Shown: positions 1 to 8,405 of the stretch, one piece after another
How the letters are laid out: every line of letters begins with the position of its first letter
Numbering within the stretch: the stretch's first letter is position 1
Assembly (NCBI RefSeq): GCF_029887875.1
Contig: NZ_JARXRM010000035.1
Span: forward strand, 62,001 to 126,000
Direction: 5' to 3'
DNA length: 64,000 nt
Origin: Luteimonas endophytica
GTDB lineage: Bacteria > Pseudomonadota > Gammaproteobacteria > Xanthomonadales > Xanthomonadaceae
The notes under the pieces: model-generated
The model's input: the letters and a program-made list of their open reading frames with translations, nothing else
The model's database searches: none
Told to the model about the DNA's origin: nothing
Position numbers and translations under genes: made by a program

Positions 1-572
1 AGCGCCTGACCGGGCAGGGCAAGCTGCGCCACTACGGCGTGAGCGTGGAGCGCGTGGAAGAGGCGCTGAAGGCGATCGAGTACCCGGGCGTGGCCAGCGT
101 GCAGATCGTCTACAACCTGTTCCGCCAGCGCCCCGCGGAGCTGTTCTTCCGCCAGGCCGAGCGCCGCGGCGTGGCGGTGATCGTCCGCGTGCCGCTGGCC
201 AGCGGCCTGCTCACCGGCAAGTTCGGGCCCGACACCCGCTTCGAGGCCGACGACCACCGCCGGTTCAACCGCCACGGCGAAGCCTTCGACGTCGGCGAGA
301 CCTTCGCGGGCGTGCCGTACGAAACCGGCCTGGCGGCGGTGGAAAAGCTGCGCCCGCTGGTGCCCGAAGGCGCGACCATGGCGCAGCTGGCGCTGCGCTG
401 GATCCTGATGGACGAGGCGGTGAGCGTGGTGATTCCGGGGGCGCGCACCCCGGCGCAGGCGCTGGGCAACCTCGCCGCGGCGGACCTGCCGGCGCTGCCG
501 GCGGCGACGCTGGAGGCGATCGCGCGGATCTACGAACAGGACATCCGGCCCCACGTCCACCAGCGCTGGTGA
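1..572 (+). CDS. Aldo/keto reductase, C-terminal part (5' end outside window)
   Basis: The reading frame is open from the first bases of the window, so the gene begins upstream; the GTG at 39 is internal. The visible part reads as the C-terminal half of an aldo/keto reductase barrel. It has the YGVS strand after the active-site half, a VQIVYNLF segment, and the late SVVIPGARTP motif that contacts the NADP(H) phosphate. It should catalyse NADPH-dependent reduction of an aldehyde or ketone in the cytosol; the substrate cannot be told. The stop is at 570-572. It is distinct from the complete aldo/keto reductase at 4742. Confidence 0.9.
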   Translation, partial: RLTGQGKLRHYGVSVERVEEALKAIEYPGVASVQIVYNLFRQRPAELFFRQAERRGVAVIVRVPLASGLLTGKFGPDTRFEADDHRRFNRHGEAFDVGETFAGVPYETGLAAVEKLRPLVPEGATMAQLALRWILMDEAVSVVIPGARTPAQALGNLAAADLPALPAATLEAIARIYEQDIRPHVHQRW

Positions 573-666
573 GGGTGGTTGTCGCCGGGTTTCGGCCTTC
601 GCCGAGCCAGCGGCGCCCGAGGCGCCTAGCAGAGAGCACGATCCAGATGCGATCCGAATCCGACCA

Positions 667-3030
667 GTGGAAGCATGGCATGGAAGACCCGATGCGGAAG
701 TCCCCGCTGTGAACCCGCCGGGCCTGCGAAGCGAGTGCGAGGCTCGGCGCGGCGCCGGGTGGCTGGCCTGGCTGCTGTGCTGCGTTTGCATGCTTCCGAT
801 GGCGCAGCCGACGCTGGCGGCGGCACCGCCGCGCGTTGCATGGGAAGTGCCGGCCGACGCCGGTCCGGATCGGGTCGACGCCGCGCTGGCGCGCATCTCG
901 CGGGAGATACTCGACGAGGACGGTCCGGGCGCCGAGGAGCTCACCGCCGCCCAACGCAGCCAGCTTGAGATCGTGGCTGGACGCCACCTCGAAGCGCTGG
1001 AGACCATCGGTGCGCTCGTCGTCTCGTCCATGGCCGACGGCGAAGCGGACAGGGCGCAGCGCTGGGTCCCCTATCTGCTGCTGGCCGAGGCGCGGGCCAC
1101 CCCGGGCCGGGACTTCGAGCTGGCTTACGCGGACGCCTTCCGCGCCAGGTTCGCCGGGCTGAACGATGTCGCCGCGCTGCAGACCCATTATTGGCTCGTG
1201 GCCGATGTGGAGGAGGCCTCCGACCAGCTGCGGGAAGCCGTGGCCGGTCACGGGGGGGAGGAAGCGATTTCGCGGGGCGCGGCGCTGGAACTGGTCCGGC
1301 AGGCCGCCTTCGTGCAGGCCTACAGGGCGGCCGGAGCGCTGGCCCCGGCGCTGGTGCGCGAAGACGAGGAGCGGCGCTTCCTGATCGACGACGAGACGAT
1401 GATCCCAGGGGGAGAGGACGGAGTCGTCCTGTCGGCGCACGTGGTCCGCAGCCGCGCCGTCGAGGCGCCGGTGCCGGCCGCGATGCTGTTCACCATCTAC
1501 GCCGATCCCGAGCGCAACCGCGCCCAGGCGATGCACGCGGCGGCGCGGGGGTACGCCGGGGTCGTCGTGGACGCGCGCGGCAAGCGCCTGGGGACCGGCG
1601 ACATCGCTCCCTACGAGCATGAAGGCGAGGACGCGCACGCGGCGATCGACTGGATCAGCCGGCAGCCCTGGTGCGATGGCCGCGTTGCGATGTACGGCGG
1701 CAGCTACTCCGGATTCGCCGCCTGGGCGGCGGCCGGGCGCCGTCCCCGGGCGCTGAAGGCCATCGCCCCGTACGTGGCGTCGATCCCGGGCCTGGGCCTG
1801 CCGATGGAGAACAACGTCTTTCTCAGCGCCAACTACGCCTGGCCGTTCTACGTCGCCACCAACCGGCTGCTCGATCGCGATACCTACGGCCAGCGCGGGC
1901 GCTGGGCGGAGCTTGCGGAACGCTGGTACGCATCGGGACGTCCCTACCGCGAGATCGACCGGATCGATGGCACGCCCAATCCGTGGCTGCAGCGCTGGCT
2001 GTCGCACCCGGCCTACGACGCATACTGGAAGGCGATGGTGCCCGACGGCGAGGAGTTCGCGAGGATCTCCATTCCAGTGCTCTCGATCACCGGCTATTTC
2101 GACGACGCGCAGGTCTCCGCGCTGCACTACTTCAAGGAGCACTACCGGCACCTGCCGGGAGCCGATCACGCGCTGCTGATCGGGCCGTACGACCATTTCG
2201 GAACGCAGGGTCCGATCAAGCCCATGCGGCTGCGCGGATACGCGCTCGATCCCTCCGCGCAGTTCGATACCCTGGCGATCACGTTCCAGTGGTTCGACCA
2301 CGTGCTGCGCGGTGCCGAACGGCCGCCGCTGCTCGCCGGCCGGGTCAACTACCAGCTGATGGGCGCCGACCGGTGGGGTCACGCGGCTTCGCTCGACGAG
2401 GCCGCCGGCGGCTACGCCACGCTGTACCTGTCCGGCGAAGGCGAAGGGGAGCGGCACCGGTTGAGCAGGCACCGGCCCCGGCCCGGCCACCTGACCCAGG
2501 TGGTGGACCTTGCCGACCGTAACAGCAGCCGGCACGGTTACTATCCCAGCCCCATCGTCCGCGACACGCTGGGCATCGAGACCGGCCTGGCCTTCGCCAG
2601 CGAAGTGTTCGAACAGTCGATCGACGTGGTCGGAACGCTGTCGGGCGAATTGAAAGTCCGCACCAACAAGCGCGATTTCGATTTCACCGTGGTGCTGTAC
2701 GAACTGATGGAGGATGGCCGCGCCATGCAGCTGTCCTACTACCTGGGGCGCGCCAGCCATGCGCACGACATGAGCACGCGCCGGCTGCTCGAGCCGGGCG
2801 ACTGGACGGTCCTGCCGTTCGAACGCTCGCGCATGACCGGCCGGCGGATGGCCCCCGGGAGCCGGCTGCTCGTGGTCGTGGACGTGGTCAAGGACGCCAT
2901 GCACCAGGTCAACCACGGCACCGGCGGCGACGTCAGCGACGAATCCATTGCCGACGCCGCCGAGCCGCTGCGCGTCGACTGGCATTCCGACAGCGTGATC
3001 CGCATCCCGATGCGGCCGAACGCCAGGTAG
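667..3030 (+). CDS. Secreted CocE/NonD-type (peptidase S15-like) alpha/beta hydrolase
   Basis: This is a 787-residue protein if translated from the GTG at 667; a GTG at 709 is another option. A hydrophobic stretch at about residues 31-52 ending in LAAA looks like a signal peptide, so it is probably periplasmic. The nucleophile motif is GGSYSG at about 344-349 with Ser346. The Asp lies in a GYFDDAQ context and the His in GPYDHFGTQG, the order seen in the X-Pro dipeptidyl-peptidase/CocE family. The C-terminal third (from about residue 580) is the beta-sandwich typical of these enzymes. An N-terminal region of about 200 residues precedes the hydrolase core. It could be a peptidase, acylase or esterase; the substrate is unknown. 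Confidence 0.85.
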   Translation: MEAWHGRPDAEVPAVNPPGLRSECEARRGAGWLAWLLCCVCMLPMAQPTLAAAPPRVAWEVPADAGPDRVDAALARISREILDEDGPGAEELTAAQRSQLEIVAGRHLEALETIGALVVSSMADGEADRAQRWVPYLLLAEARATPGRDFELAYADAFRARFAGLNDVAALQTHYWLVADVEEASDQLREAVAGHGGEEAISRGAALELVRQAAFVQAYRAAGALAPALVREDEERRFLIDDETMIPGGEDGVVLSAHVVRSRAVEAPVPAAMLFTIYADPERNRAQAMHAAARGYAGVVVDARGKRLGTGDIAPYEHEGEDAHAAIDWISRQPWCDGRVAMYGGSYSGFAAWAAAGRRPRALKAIAPYVASIPGLGLPMENNVFLSANYAWPFYVATNRLLDRDTYGQRGRWAELAERWYASGRPYREIDRIDGTPNPWLQRWLSHPAYDAYWKAMVPDGEEFARISIPVLSITGYFDDAQVSALHYFKEHYRHLPGADHALLIGPYDHFGTQGPIKPMRLRGYALDPSAQFDTLAITFQWFDHVLRGAERPPLLAGRVNYQLMGADRWGHAASLDEAAGGYATLYLSGEGEGERHRLSRHRPRPGHLTQVVDLADRNSSRHGYYPSPIVRDTLGIETGLAFASEVFEQSIDVVGTLSGELKVRTNKRDFDFTVVLYELMEDGRAMQLSYYLGRASHAHDMSTRRLLEPGDWTVLPFERSRMTGRRMAPGSRLLVVVDVVKDAMHQVNHGTGGDVSDESIADAAEPLRVDWHSDSVIRIPMRPNAR

Positions 3031-3168
3031 CCGCGAGGAAGCGCGGTCGTCCATCCGTTCGGCCGTTGGGGTGGCGGCTGCATCGTCCGCTTCGCCGCAG
3101 CGTTCGACATCGCCGGCCGTCGAGGAAGACCGTGGCGCCCACGGCGGAGAATCGACCGCCCGGCTTTG

Positions 3169-3744
3169 CTACTGCTGGCTGCGGCGATAGTAGCGCCGGG
3201 CCTTGTCGCGGCTGCCGCAATCGGCCATGTCGCACCAGCGCCGCCGGCCGTTGCGGGTCTGGTCTTCGAACAGCCAGCCGCAGGCGGGGCAGAAGCGCAG
3301 GCGCTGGTGCTCGCCGGCGGTGACCAGGTCGGCGGCATCCAGAACGACCGGTGCGAGGCTGTCGGCGACGTTTGCGGGTTTCTTCCAGCGCCAGGCAAGT
3401 GTGGCGGGGTCGATGACGCGCCGCACGGCCGCCGCGGCCACCCGATCGTTCAGGCGTTCGACCGCGCTGCGCGGCGGCGCCTCGCCATGGGCCAAGGGGC
3501 GCAATACCGAGGTCGCGACTTCGCGAATCTCCAGCGCCAGGGGCAGCTCGTTGTGCCTCGCCGGTGGTGCGGGCAGGCCCACGGCCCCGAGCCAGCGTTG
3601 CAGGTTGGCGATCGAATCGAGCCAGTCGTGGGGGTGCCCGGTCGCGGGCCAGCTCACGGTATTGATCAAGTCGAGGGCCGGGCGGCCGCCCACCAGCTTG
3701 TAACTGCCGCGGTAGCCGCCGGGATCCAGGTCGAGAGGGCGCAT
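3169..3744 (-). CDS. CGNR zinc-finger transcriptional regulator (ABATE domain)
   Basis: This 191-residue protein starts at an ATG. The N-terminal domain, with the GGRPALDLINT motif at about 19-30, matches the ABATE ligand-binding domain. The C-terminus is a CGNR zinc finger with C152, C155, C171 and C176 and the RRWCDMADCGSRDKARRYY signature. Proteins of this type are one-component DNA-binding regulators. It is divergent from the EamA exporter at 3810, and the 65-base gap carries a perfect 10-bp inverted repeat, so it probably controls the exporter and itself. The final finger residue pair is GS rather than GN, a minor variation. Confidence 0.88.
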   Translation of the reverse strand: MRPLDLDPGGYRGSYKLVGGRPALDLINTVSWPATGHPHDWLDSIANLQRWLGAVGLPAPPARHNELPLALEIREVATSVLRPLAHGEAPPRSAVERLNDRVAAAAVRRVIDPATLAWRWKKPANVADSLAPVVLDAADLVTAGEHQRLRFCPACGWLFEDQTRNGRRRWCDMADCGSRDKARRYYRRSQQ

Positions 3745-3776
3745 GGACGAATATTACCAGCAAAAATCAATTGACA

Positions 3777-3806
3777 GGTAAAGATCTCGGGAGCACGATC
3801 TTTACC
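3777..3806. promoter_or_regulatory. Candidate CGNR-regulator operator: 10-bp inverted repeat
   Basis: GGTAAAGATC (3777-3786) and GATCTTTACC (3797-3806) are perfect inverted copies separated by ten bases. A third half-site, GGTAAAGA, lies at 3825-3832 just inside the exporter gene. The repeat follows a consensus -35-like TTGACA at 3771-3776, so a bound protein would cover the core promoter of the exporter. No good -10 box is visible. The region is AT-rich against its surroundings. Assignment to the neighbouring CGNR protein is inferred from position. Confidence 0.6.
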
Positions 3807-3809
3807 ATC

Positions 3810-4709
3810 ATGATCGATTTAAACGGTAAAGAGACGGTGGCTGCCGCCAGGCTTGCGGAGCGGGTGCCGGCGCAGGCGTATTTCGTCGGCAGCGCGATCT
3901 TTCACTATCTCGGCCCGTCCTTCGCGGTGCTGCTGTTCACGCGCATCCCGGTGGCCGGCGTGGCCTGGTTGCGCATCGTCTCTGCGGCGGTGGTGTTCGC
4001 GCTGTGGCGCCAGCCCTGGCGTTCGTTCGTCTCGGCGAACCGCGACACCCAGCGCGCGGTGGTGGCGCTGGGCGTGGTGCTGGCGCTGATGAACTACAGC
4101 TTCTACGTCGCGATCGACCGGCTTCCCCTTGGCACGGTTGCGGCGATCGAGTTCCTCGGGCCGATCGTGCTGGCGCTGGTGGGTTGCCGATCGGGACGCA
4201 ACATCGCCGCGTTGCTCGTCGCGGTGGCGGGCGTCTGGCTGCTGGTCGACGTGAGATTCGCGGGCGATCCGCGGGCGTTCGCCTGGGCCTTCTTCAATGC
4301 CGCCCTGTTCCTGCTGTACATCGTGCTGGCGCATCGGGTCGCGCGTGCGGATCCGGGTACCAGTCCGATCGACCGCCTCGGCGCCGCCCTGCTGGTCGCC
4401 GGCATCGTCATCACGCCGCTCGGATTCATGGCGGCGACGCCGGCACTGGGAGACCCGGCCGCGCTGGCGGCGGGCATCGGCGTCGGGATCAGTTCATCGG
4501 TCATCCCCTACGTCTTCGATCAACTCGCCATGGTCCGCCTGCCCCGCGCGACCTATGCCCTGTTCGTCGCGCTCCTTCCCGCCACCGCGGTGGTGGTCGG
4601 GGTCGTCGTGCTGCGCCAGATCCCGGCGCCGGTCGAGGCGTCCGGCGTCGCTCTGGTCGTGTTCGGCATCGTGCTCCACCGCCAGCCGCGCTCTTGCGGT
4701 CGCGGCTGA
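3810..4709 (+). CDS. EamA-family (DMT) exporter, RhtA-like
   Basis: I chose the ATG at 3810 over an upstream TTG because the TTG belongs to a -35-like box. The 299-residue product is almost entirely hydrophobic, with about ten membrane helices in two EamA repeats; the second begins near residue 150. Features such as the SAIFHYLGPSFAVLLF opening resemble RhtA/YdcZ-type threonine-homoserine or amine exporters of the inner membrane. Substrate specificity is a guess. It lies 32 bases before an aldo/keto reductase with its own ribosome binding site, so the two may be co-transcribed and co-regulated by the divergent CGNR protein. Confidence 0.85.
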   Translation: MIDLNGKETVAAARLAERVPAQAYFVGSAIFHYLGPSFAVLLFTRIPVAGVAWLRIVSAAVVFALWRQPWRSFVSANRDTQRAVVALGVVLALMNYSFYVAIDRLPLGTVAAIEFLGPIVLALVGCRSGRNIAALLVAVAGVWLLVDVRFAGDPRAFAWAFFNAALFLLYIVLAHRVARADPGTSPIDRLGAALLVAGIVITPLGFMAATPALGDPAALAAGIGVGISSSVIPYVFDQLAMVRLPRATYALFVALLPATAVVVGVVVLRQIPAPVEASGVALVVFGIVLHRQPRSCGRG

Positions 4710-4741
4710 CGACCAGACGTTCTTTGACCAGGAGAATCATC

Positions 4742-5719
4742 ATGCAACACGTGAATCTGGGACGCACCGGCCTCAAGGTCTCGCGTCTGTGCCTGGGCGT
4801 CATGAGCTACGGCTCGCCCGAATCGAAGGACTGGGTCCTCACCGAGGAACAGGGCCGGCCGTTCATCCGCCGGGCGCTCGAACTCGGCATCAACTACTTC
4901 GACACCGCCGACATGTACTCGCGCGGCGTCAGCGAGGAGATCCTGGGGCGTGCCTTGCGAGACTTCGCACGTCGCGAAGACGTGGTCGTCGCCACCAAGG
5001 TCTACTTCCCGATGAGCGACGACCCGAACGATCGCGGGCTGTCGCGCAAGCATGTCCTGCATGCGGTCGACGCGTCGCTGCGCCGGCTCGATACCGACTA
5101 CATCGACCTGTACCAGTTGCACCGCTGGGACTACGAGACGCCAATCGAGGAGACCCTCGAGGCCCTGAACGACGTGGTGCGCGCGGGCAAGGTCCGCTAC
5201 GTCGGCGCGTCCAGCATGTACGCCTGGCAGTTCATGAAGGCGCTCGCGTTGTCGGAACGCAACGGCTGGGCGCGCTTCGTCGCCATGCAGAACCATTACA
5301 ACCTGGTGTATCGCGAGGAAGAGCGCGAGATGCTCCCGCTGTGCCGCTCGGAGGGGATCGCGGTGGTGCCGTGGAGTCCGTTGGCCCGCGGCTTCCTGGC
5401 CGGAGGCCGCAGGCCGGGCGGCGGCGACACCGCCCGGGCGCGTACCGACGCGCTCGCACACGGCATGTACTATGCCGCCGGTGATTTCGAGGTGGCCGAA
5501 CGGGTGGCTGCCGTCGCCGCAGCCCGGGGTGTGTCGCCGGCGCAGGTGGCGCTCGCCTGGCTGCTGCATCAGCCGGGTGTGACAGCACCGATCATCGGCG
5601 CGACCAGGCTGTCCCACCTGGAGCAGGCGGCCGCTGCCGTCTCCCTGGTGCTTGGGGAGGAAGAACGTGCGGCGCTCGAGGCGCCCTATCGACCGCATCG
5701 GGTCCTGGGCCACGAGTAG
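4742..5719 (+). CDS. Aldo/keto reductase
   Basis: This is a complete 325-residue protein starting at ATG 4742 with CAGGAGAA at 4730-4737. The catalytic tetrad of the family is present: D54 (YFDTADMY), Y59, K86 (ATKVY) and H127 (YQLHRWD). The C-terminal IIGATRLSHLEQA motif binds the cofactor phosphate. It is a cytosolic NADPH-dependent oxidoreductase resembling the voltage-gated potassium channel beta-subunit/YajO-like group. It follows the EamA exporter closely, suggesting detoxification of a carbonyl compound together with efflux, but this is inference. Confidence 0.92.
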   Translation: MQHVNLGRTGLKVSRLCLGVMSYGSPESKDWVLTEEQGRPFIRRALELGINYFDTADMYSRGVSEEILGRALRDFARREDVVVATKVYFPMSDDPNDRGLSRKHVLHAVDASLRRLDTDYIDLYQLHRWDYETPIEETLEALNDVVRAGKVRYVGASSMYAWQFMKALALSERNGWARFVAMQNHYNLVYREEEREMLPLCRSEGIAVVPWSPLARGFLAGGRRPGGGDTARARTDALAHGMYYAAGDFEVAERVAAVAAARGVSPAQVALAWLLHQPGVTAPIIGATRLSHLEQAAAAVSLVLGEEERAALEAPYRPHRVLGHE

Positions 5720-5835
5720 AGCAGGCGCGGGGCCGGGCTGCCGCACCGACGCGAGGCAGCGTGCCCTGGCAGGATTGCCGGAAGGGCGGGCGGGCCAGGG
5801 TGGAGGAGAGCGAGGCCGCCCCGCCGCTGGCGGGC

Positions 5836-6372
5836 CTAGGCGCGGAATTCGCCGGAGATGGAGAGCCTGGGCGAGCGGAAGCCCATCGCGATCCATGCGC
5901 CCAGCAGCTTGACGAAGAACCGGCCGGACTGGCGTCGCATGTTGGGGACGTCGTCGGGGAGCACCGACGGATCGGAGAGGTCGCCCGTCATCGTCCGCAG
6001 TTCCAGCCTGGGCAGGCGTTCCGGTGCCCACAGGCCGCCGTAGAGGCTGAGCCAATGCCCGTTCTGGAACTCTAGGAAGACGGGGGTGTTGCAGCAACTG
6101 GCGATCACGCGGCGGGTCTTCGCATCCGCGGACAGCCGGAAGGACGTGAGCAGTTCCCAGCCGCCGAGGAACTCGACCCGGTCCTTGCGGTAGAGCACGA
6201 AGCGCGTGCCGCCATTGGGTTCCTGCAGGCGGGGCCCGTCGGGGATCGCCTGGAGCCGGATCGCCGCAATGCGGCAGCTGGCGCAGTGGCACTCCGCGGA
6301 GGTGATGGGGTCGCCCATCGCTGCGAGGCGAACCTCCCCGCAGGCGCAGCTGAGCTCAATCTTCTGGGACAT
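5836..6372 (-). CDS. GFA-family protein (glutathione-dependent formaldehyde-activating fold)
   Basis: This 178-residue protein starts at an ATG preceded by AGGAG. It shows the zinc-binding cysteine pattern of the GFA/Mss4-like fold: C9-x-C11, then C28-x-C30-x-x-C33, and later SCCNTP. The family includes S-(hydroxymethyl)glutathione synthase, but most members, including this one outside the canonical context, have no proven reaction. It stands alone on the minus strand, convergent with the aldo/keto reductase before it. It is soluble, with no signal peptide. Confidence 0.85.
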   Translation of the reverse strand: MSQKIELSCACGEVRLAAMGDPITSAECHCASCRIAAIRLQAIPDGPRLQEPNGGTRFVLYRKDRVEFLGGWELLTSFRLSADAKTRRVIASCCNTPVFLEFQNGHWLSLYGGLWAPERLPRLELRTMTGDLSDPSVLPDDVPNMRRQSGRFFVKLLGAWIAMGFRSPRLSISGEFRA

Positions 6373-6627
6373 TCGAGGCTCCTGGGCCGGCTGGATCGAG
6401 TGGATACACGCGCACGCGCCCGCAGGCGCCCGCATCCGGTACGACGATCCTCGGCGCCCCGCTTCGACATCGGAAGACGGGCATGGGTGCGCCCCTCGCG
6501 CCGATGCCCGCGGTCCGGCCCCCGGCGCCCATGGCAGGCGCGCCTGCGCCGGCCGCGATCCGGTATCGTGTCCGGCCCCGGACCGAGCGCACCGGGCGAT
6601 CGGTCTGGGTCTGCGAGGAGCACGGAT

Positions 6628-7563
6628 TTGGCGAGGGAGTCCGGGGTTGGAACGTGCGGGCGTTGGCGCCGCGCCGGCGGTCTGATGCTCGCATGCCTGG
6701 CGATCTCGCTTGCCGGACCCGTGTTCGGCCAGGCGCGCCCCGTCACCGTGTACCGCGGTACGGTCGGCGGTGCGCCGGTGGAACTGCTGCTGATCCACGA
6801 CTGGCAGCTGGACGGGATGGGCGGCTATCTGTTCACGGAGGTGCGGCGCATGCCGCTGCCGCTGGAGAAGACGCCCTATGCCGAAGGCGGAAGCCTGCTG
6901 ATCAACGTGCTGGGCGATCCGCGGTTGCCCACGGCCGCGCTCGCGCTGCGCCCGTTCGCGCCCGGCGCCAAGAGCCTGCGTGGGCGCGCGATCGACCTGC
7001 GCAGCCGCGCACGGCAGGACGTCCTGCTGGAACGGGTGGCCCGGTTCTCCAGCGACCCGGCCGACGCCTATGCCGGCGAGCTGCTGCAGGGGCAGGCCGA
7101 CGCGCGCTTCCACTTCCGGGTCCACGCACGCAAGGCGCGCGGCGAGCACGTCGGCCGGATCGATGCCATCACCGTCTTCGATCGCGCCAGCGGCGAGCCG
7201 GTGCAGGTGCTGGATGGGCTGGACCTGTTCTTTTCCGGCACCGACAGCCTGGTGCTGGAAGACTACGACGACGACGGCGTGCTCGATTTTTCGGTCATGC
7301 CGATGCGGCCCGACGATCCTTCGCGCGCCGCCGAGCACCGGCACTACTACCTCTACCGGCAGGACGCCGGCGGCTACGGCCGCGCACCGGAACTGGAGGC
7401 GCTGGCGGCGCAGGGCGCGCTGCGGTTCGGTTCCGGCGGCCAGGTCAGCCTGCGGCCGCAGGACGGCATCGACCATCGCGCCGGTACGATCCAGTGGCGG
7501 CACTACCGTTTCGTCGCGCCCGCCCGGCTCGAACTGCAGGGCCAGAGCGAGGAGCGCTTCTGA
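6628..7563 (+). CDS. Secreted protein of unknown function, first of a tandem paralogous pair
   Basis: I prefer the TTG at 6628, which has GAGGAG at about 6615-6620 and gives an n-region GRWRR followed by a hydrophobic stretch ending in VFGQA, a good signal peptide. An ATG at 6685 would cut that region. The mature part (about 280 residues) opens with VYRGTVGGAPVELLLI. An FHFRVHARK segment follows, then an acidic DYDDDGVLDF loop that looks like a calcium-binding or VCBS-like turn. I do not recognise a family. The next gene begins at the last base of this one and shares the VYxGxxGG opening and the later FxFRV...ID/EVxD segment, so both came from a duplication. Confidence 0.75.
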   Translation: MARESGVGTCGRWRRAGGLMLACLAISLAGPVFGQARPVTVYRGTVGGAPVELLLIHDWQLDGMGGYLFTEVRRMPLPLEKTPYAEGGSLLINVLGDPRLPTAALALRPFAPGAKSLRGRAIDLRSRARQDVLLERVARFSSDPADAYAGELLQGQADARFHFRVHARKARGEHVGRIDAITVFDRASGEPVQVLDGLDLFFSGTDSLVLEDYDDDGVLDFSVMPMRPDDPSRAAEHRHYYLYRQDAGGYGRAPELEALAAQGALRFGSGGQVSLRPQDGIDHRAGTIQWRHYRFVAPARLELQGQSEERF

Positions 7564-8258
7564 TGAGGGCTTCCGGGTGGGCCGCGTGGATCGCCGGTCT
7601 CGCGCTGATGTGCGCCGCGCTGCCGGCGCCGGCCGCGCACGCGGTCTACGCCGGCCGCATCGGCGGCAGCGACATCACCTTCGTGATCGAGAGCCGCAAC
7701 GCGGTGCAGCGGGCGGTCTATTTCTATGACCGCTATCGGACGCCGATCCGGCTGAAGCCGGCATTCCTGCACCAGAGCCGGGACTTCGGCATCGACGAGC
7801 TGGATGCGGCCGGGATGCCGGTCGCGCGGCTGCGCTTCGATGTCGCGAGCTTCCACCGTTCGGCGCCGCGGCTCACCGGAACCTGGACCGATTACCGCAG
7901 CGGCAGATCGCTGCCGCTGGTGCTCGAACTGGTGGCCTACCTCGACTCCGATGGCGCCTGGCCGGCCGGGCGCCATCCGCTGCTGCAGGCGGCGTCGACC
8001 GAACGGTTCTATTTCCGGGTGCCGATGGCCCGGGACCACGCGGCCGTGGAGGCCATCGAAGTCGTGGACAAGGCCACCGGCCGGGCGCGGCAGACCCTGG
8101 CGCTGCCGCAGCCGGGCTGCAATCGCGGCATGGAGACGGTGCAGGTGGTGCTGGAGCGCGGCCTCACCCAGCTGCGGATGGAGCAGACGGCGCACTGCCC
8201 CGGCGCGCTGTTCGAGTGGGACCCCGCGGCCGAGCGCTTCGAGGACCGGCTGCGCTAG
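7563..8258 (+). CDS. Secreted protein of unknown function, second of the tandem pair
   Basis: This 231-residue product starts at an ATG overlapping the previous stop (TGATG), so it is translationally coupled. A clear signal peptide ends near residue 25 (LPAPAAHA). The mature protein opens with VYAGRIGGSDITFVIE and contains FYFRVPMARDHAAVEAIEVVDKATG, which lines up with FHFRVHARK...IDAITVFDRASG of the upstream protein. Two cysteines (CNRG and HCPG) may form a periplasmic disulfide. The function is unknown; a pair of periplasmic beta-rich proteins working together is the simplest reading. Confidence 0.8.
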   Translation: MRASGWAAWIAGLALMCAALPAPAAHAVYAGRIGGSDITFVIESRNAVQRAVYFYDRYRTPIRLKPAFLHQSRDFGIDELDAAGMPVARLRFDVASFHRSAPRLTGTWTDYRSGRSLPLVLELVAYLDSDGAWPAGRHPLLQAASTERFYFRVPMARDHAAVEAIEVVDKATGRARQTLALPQPGCNRGMETVQVVLERGLTQLRMEQTAHCPGALFEWDPAAERFEDRLR

Positions 8259-8405
8259 CGCATCGATCGGCGCGGCCATCCGGGCCGGGAAGACCGGTGA
8301 AGTCGGCGGATCCTCGCCGAAGGGAGCCGTGACTCCTGGCAGTGTCCCGCGATCCGGCCGGACGGCATATTGAAGCCCGTCGACGCACCGGACTGGAGGC
8401 CGCGC

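Noticed and set aside
265..3054. 929-codon minus-strand open frame opposite the aldo/keto reductase end and the S15-like hydrolase
   Set aside because: It spans two independent plus-strand genes and encodes no recognisable protein.
3771..3776. TTG at 3771 as the start codon of the exporter
   Set aside because: The bases form a consensus TTGACA box followed by an operator-like repeat, and ATG 3810 gives a normal exporter N-terminus.
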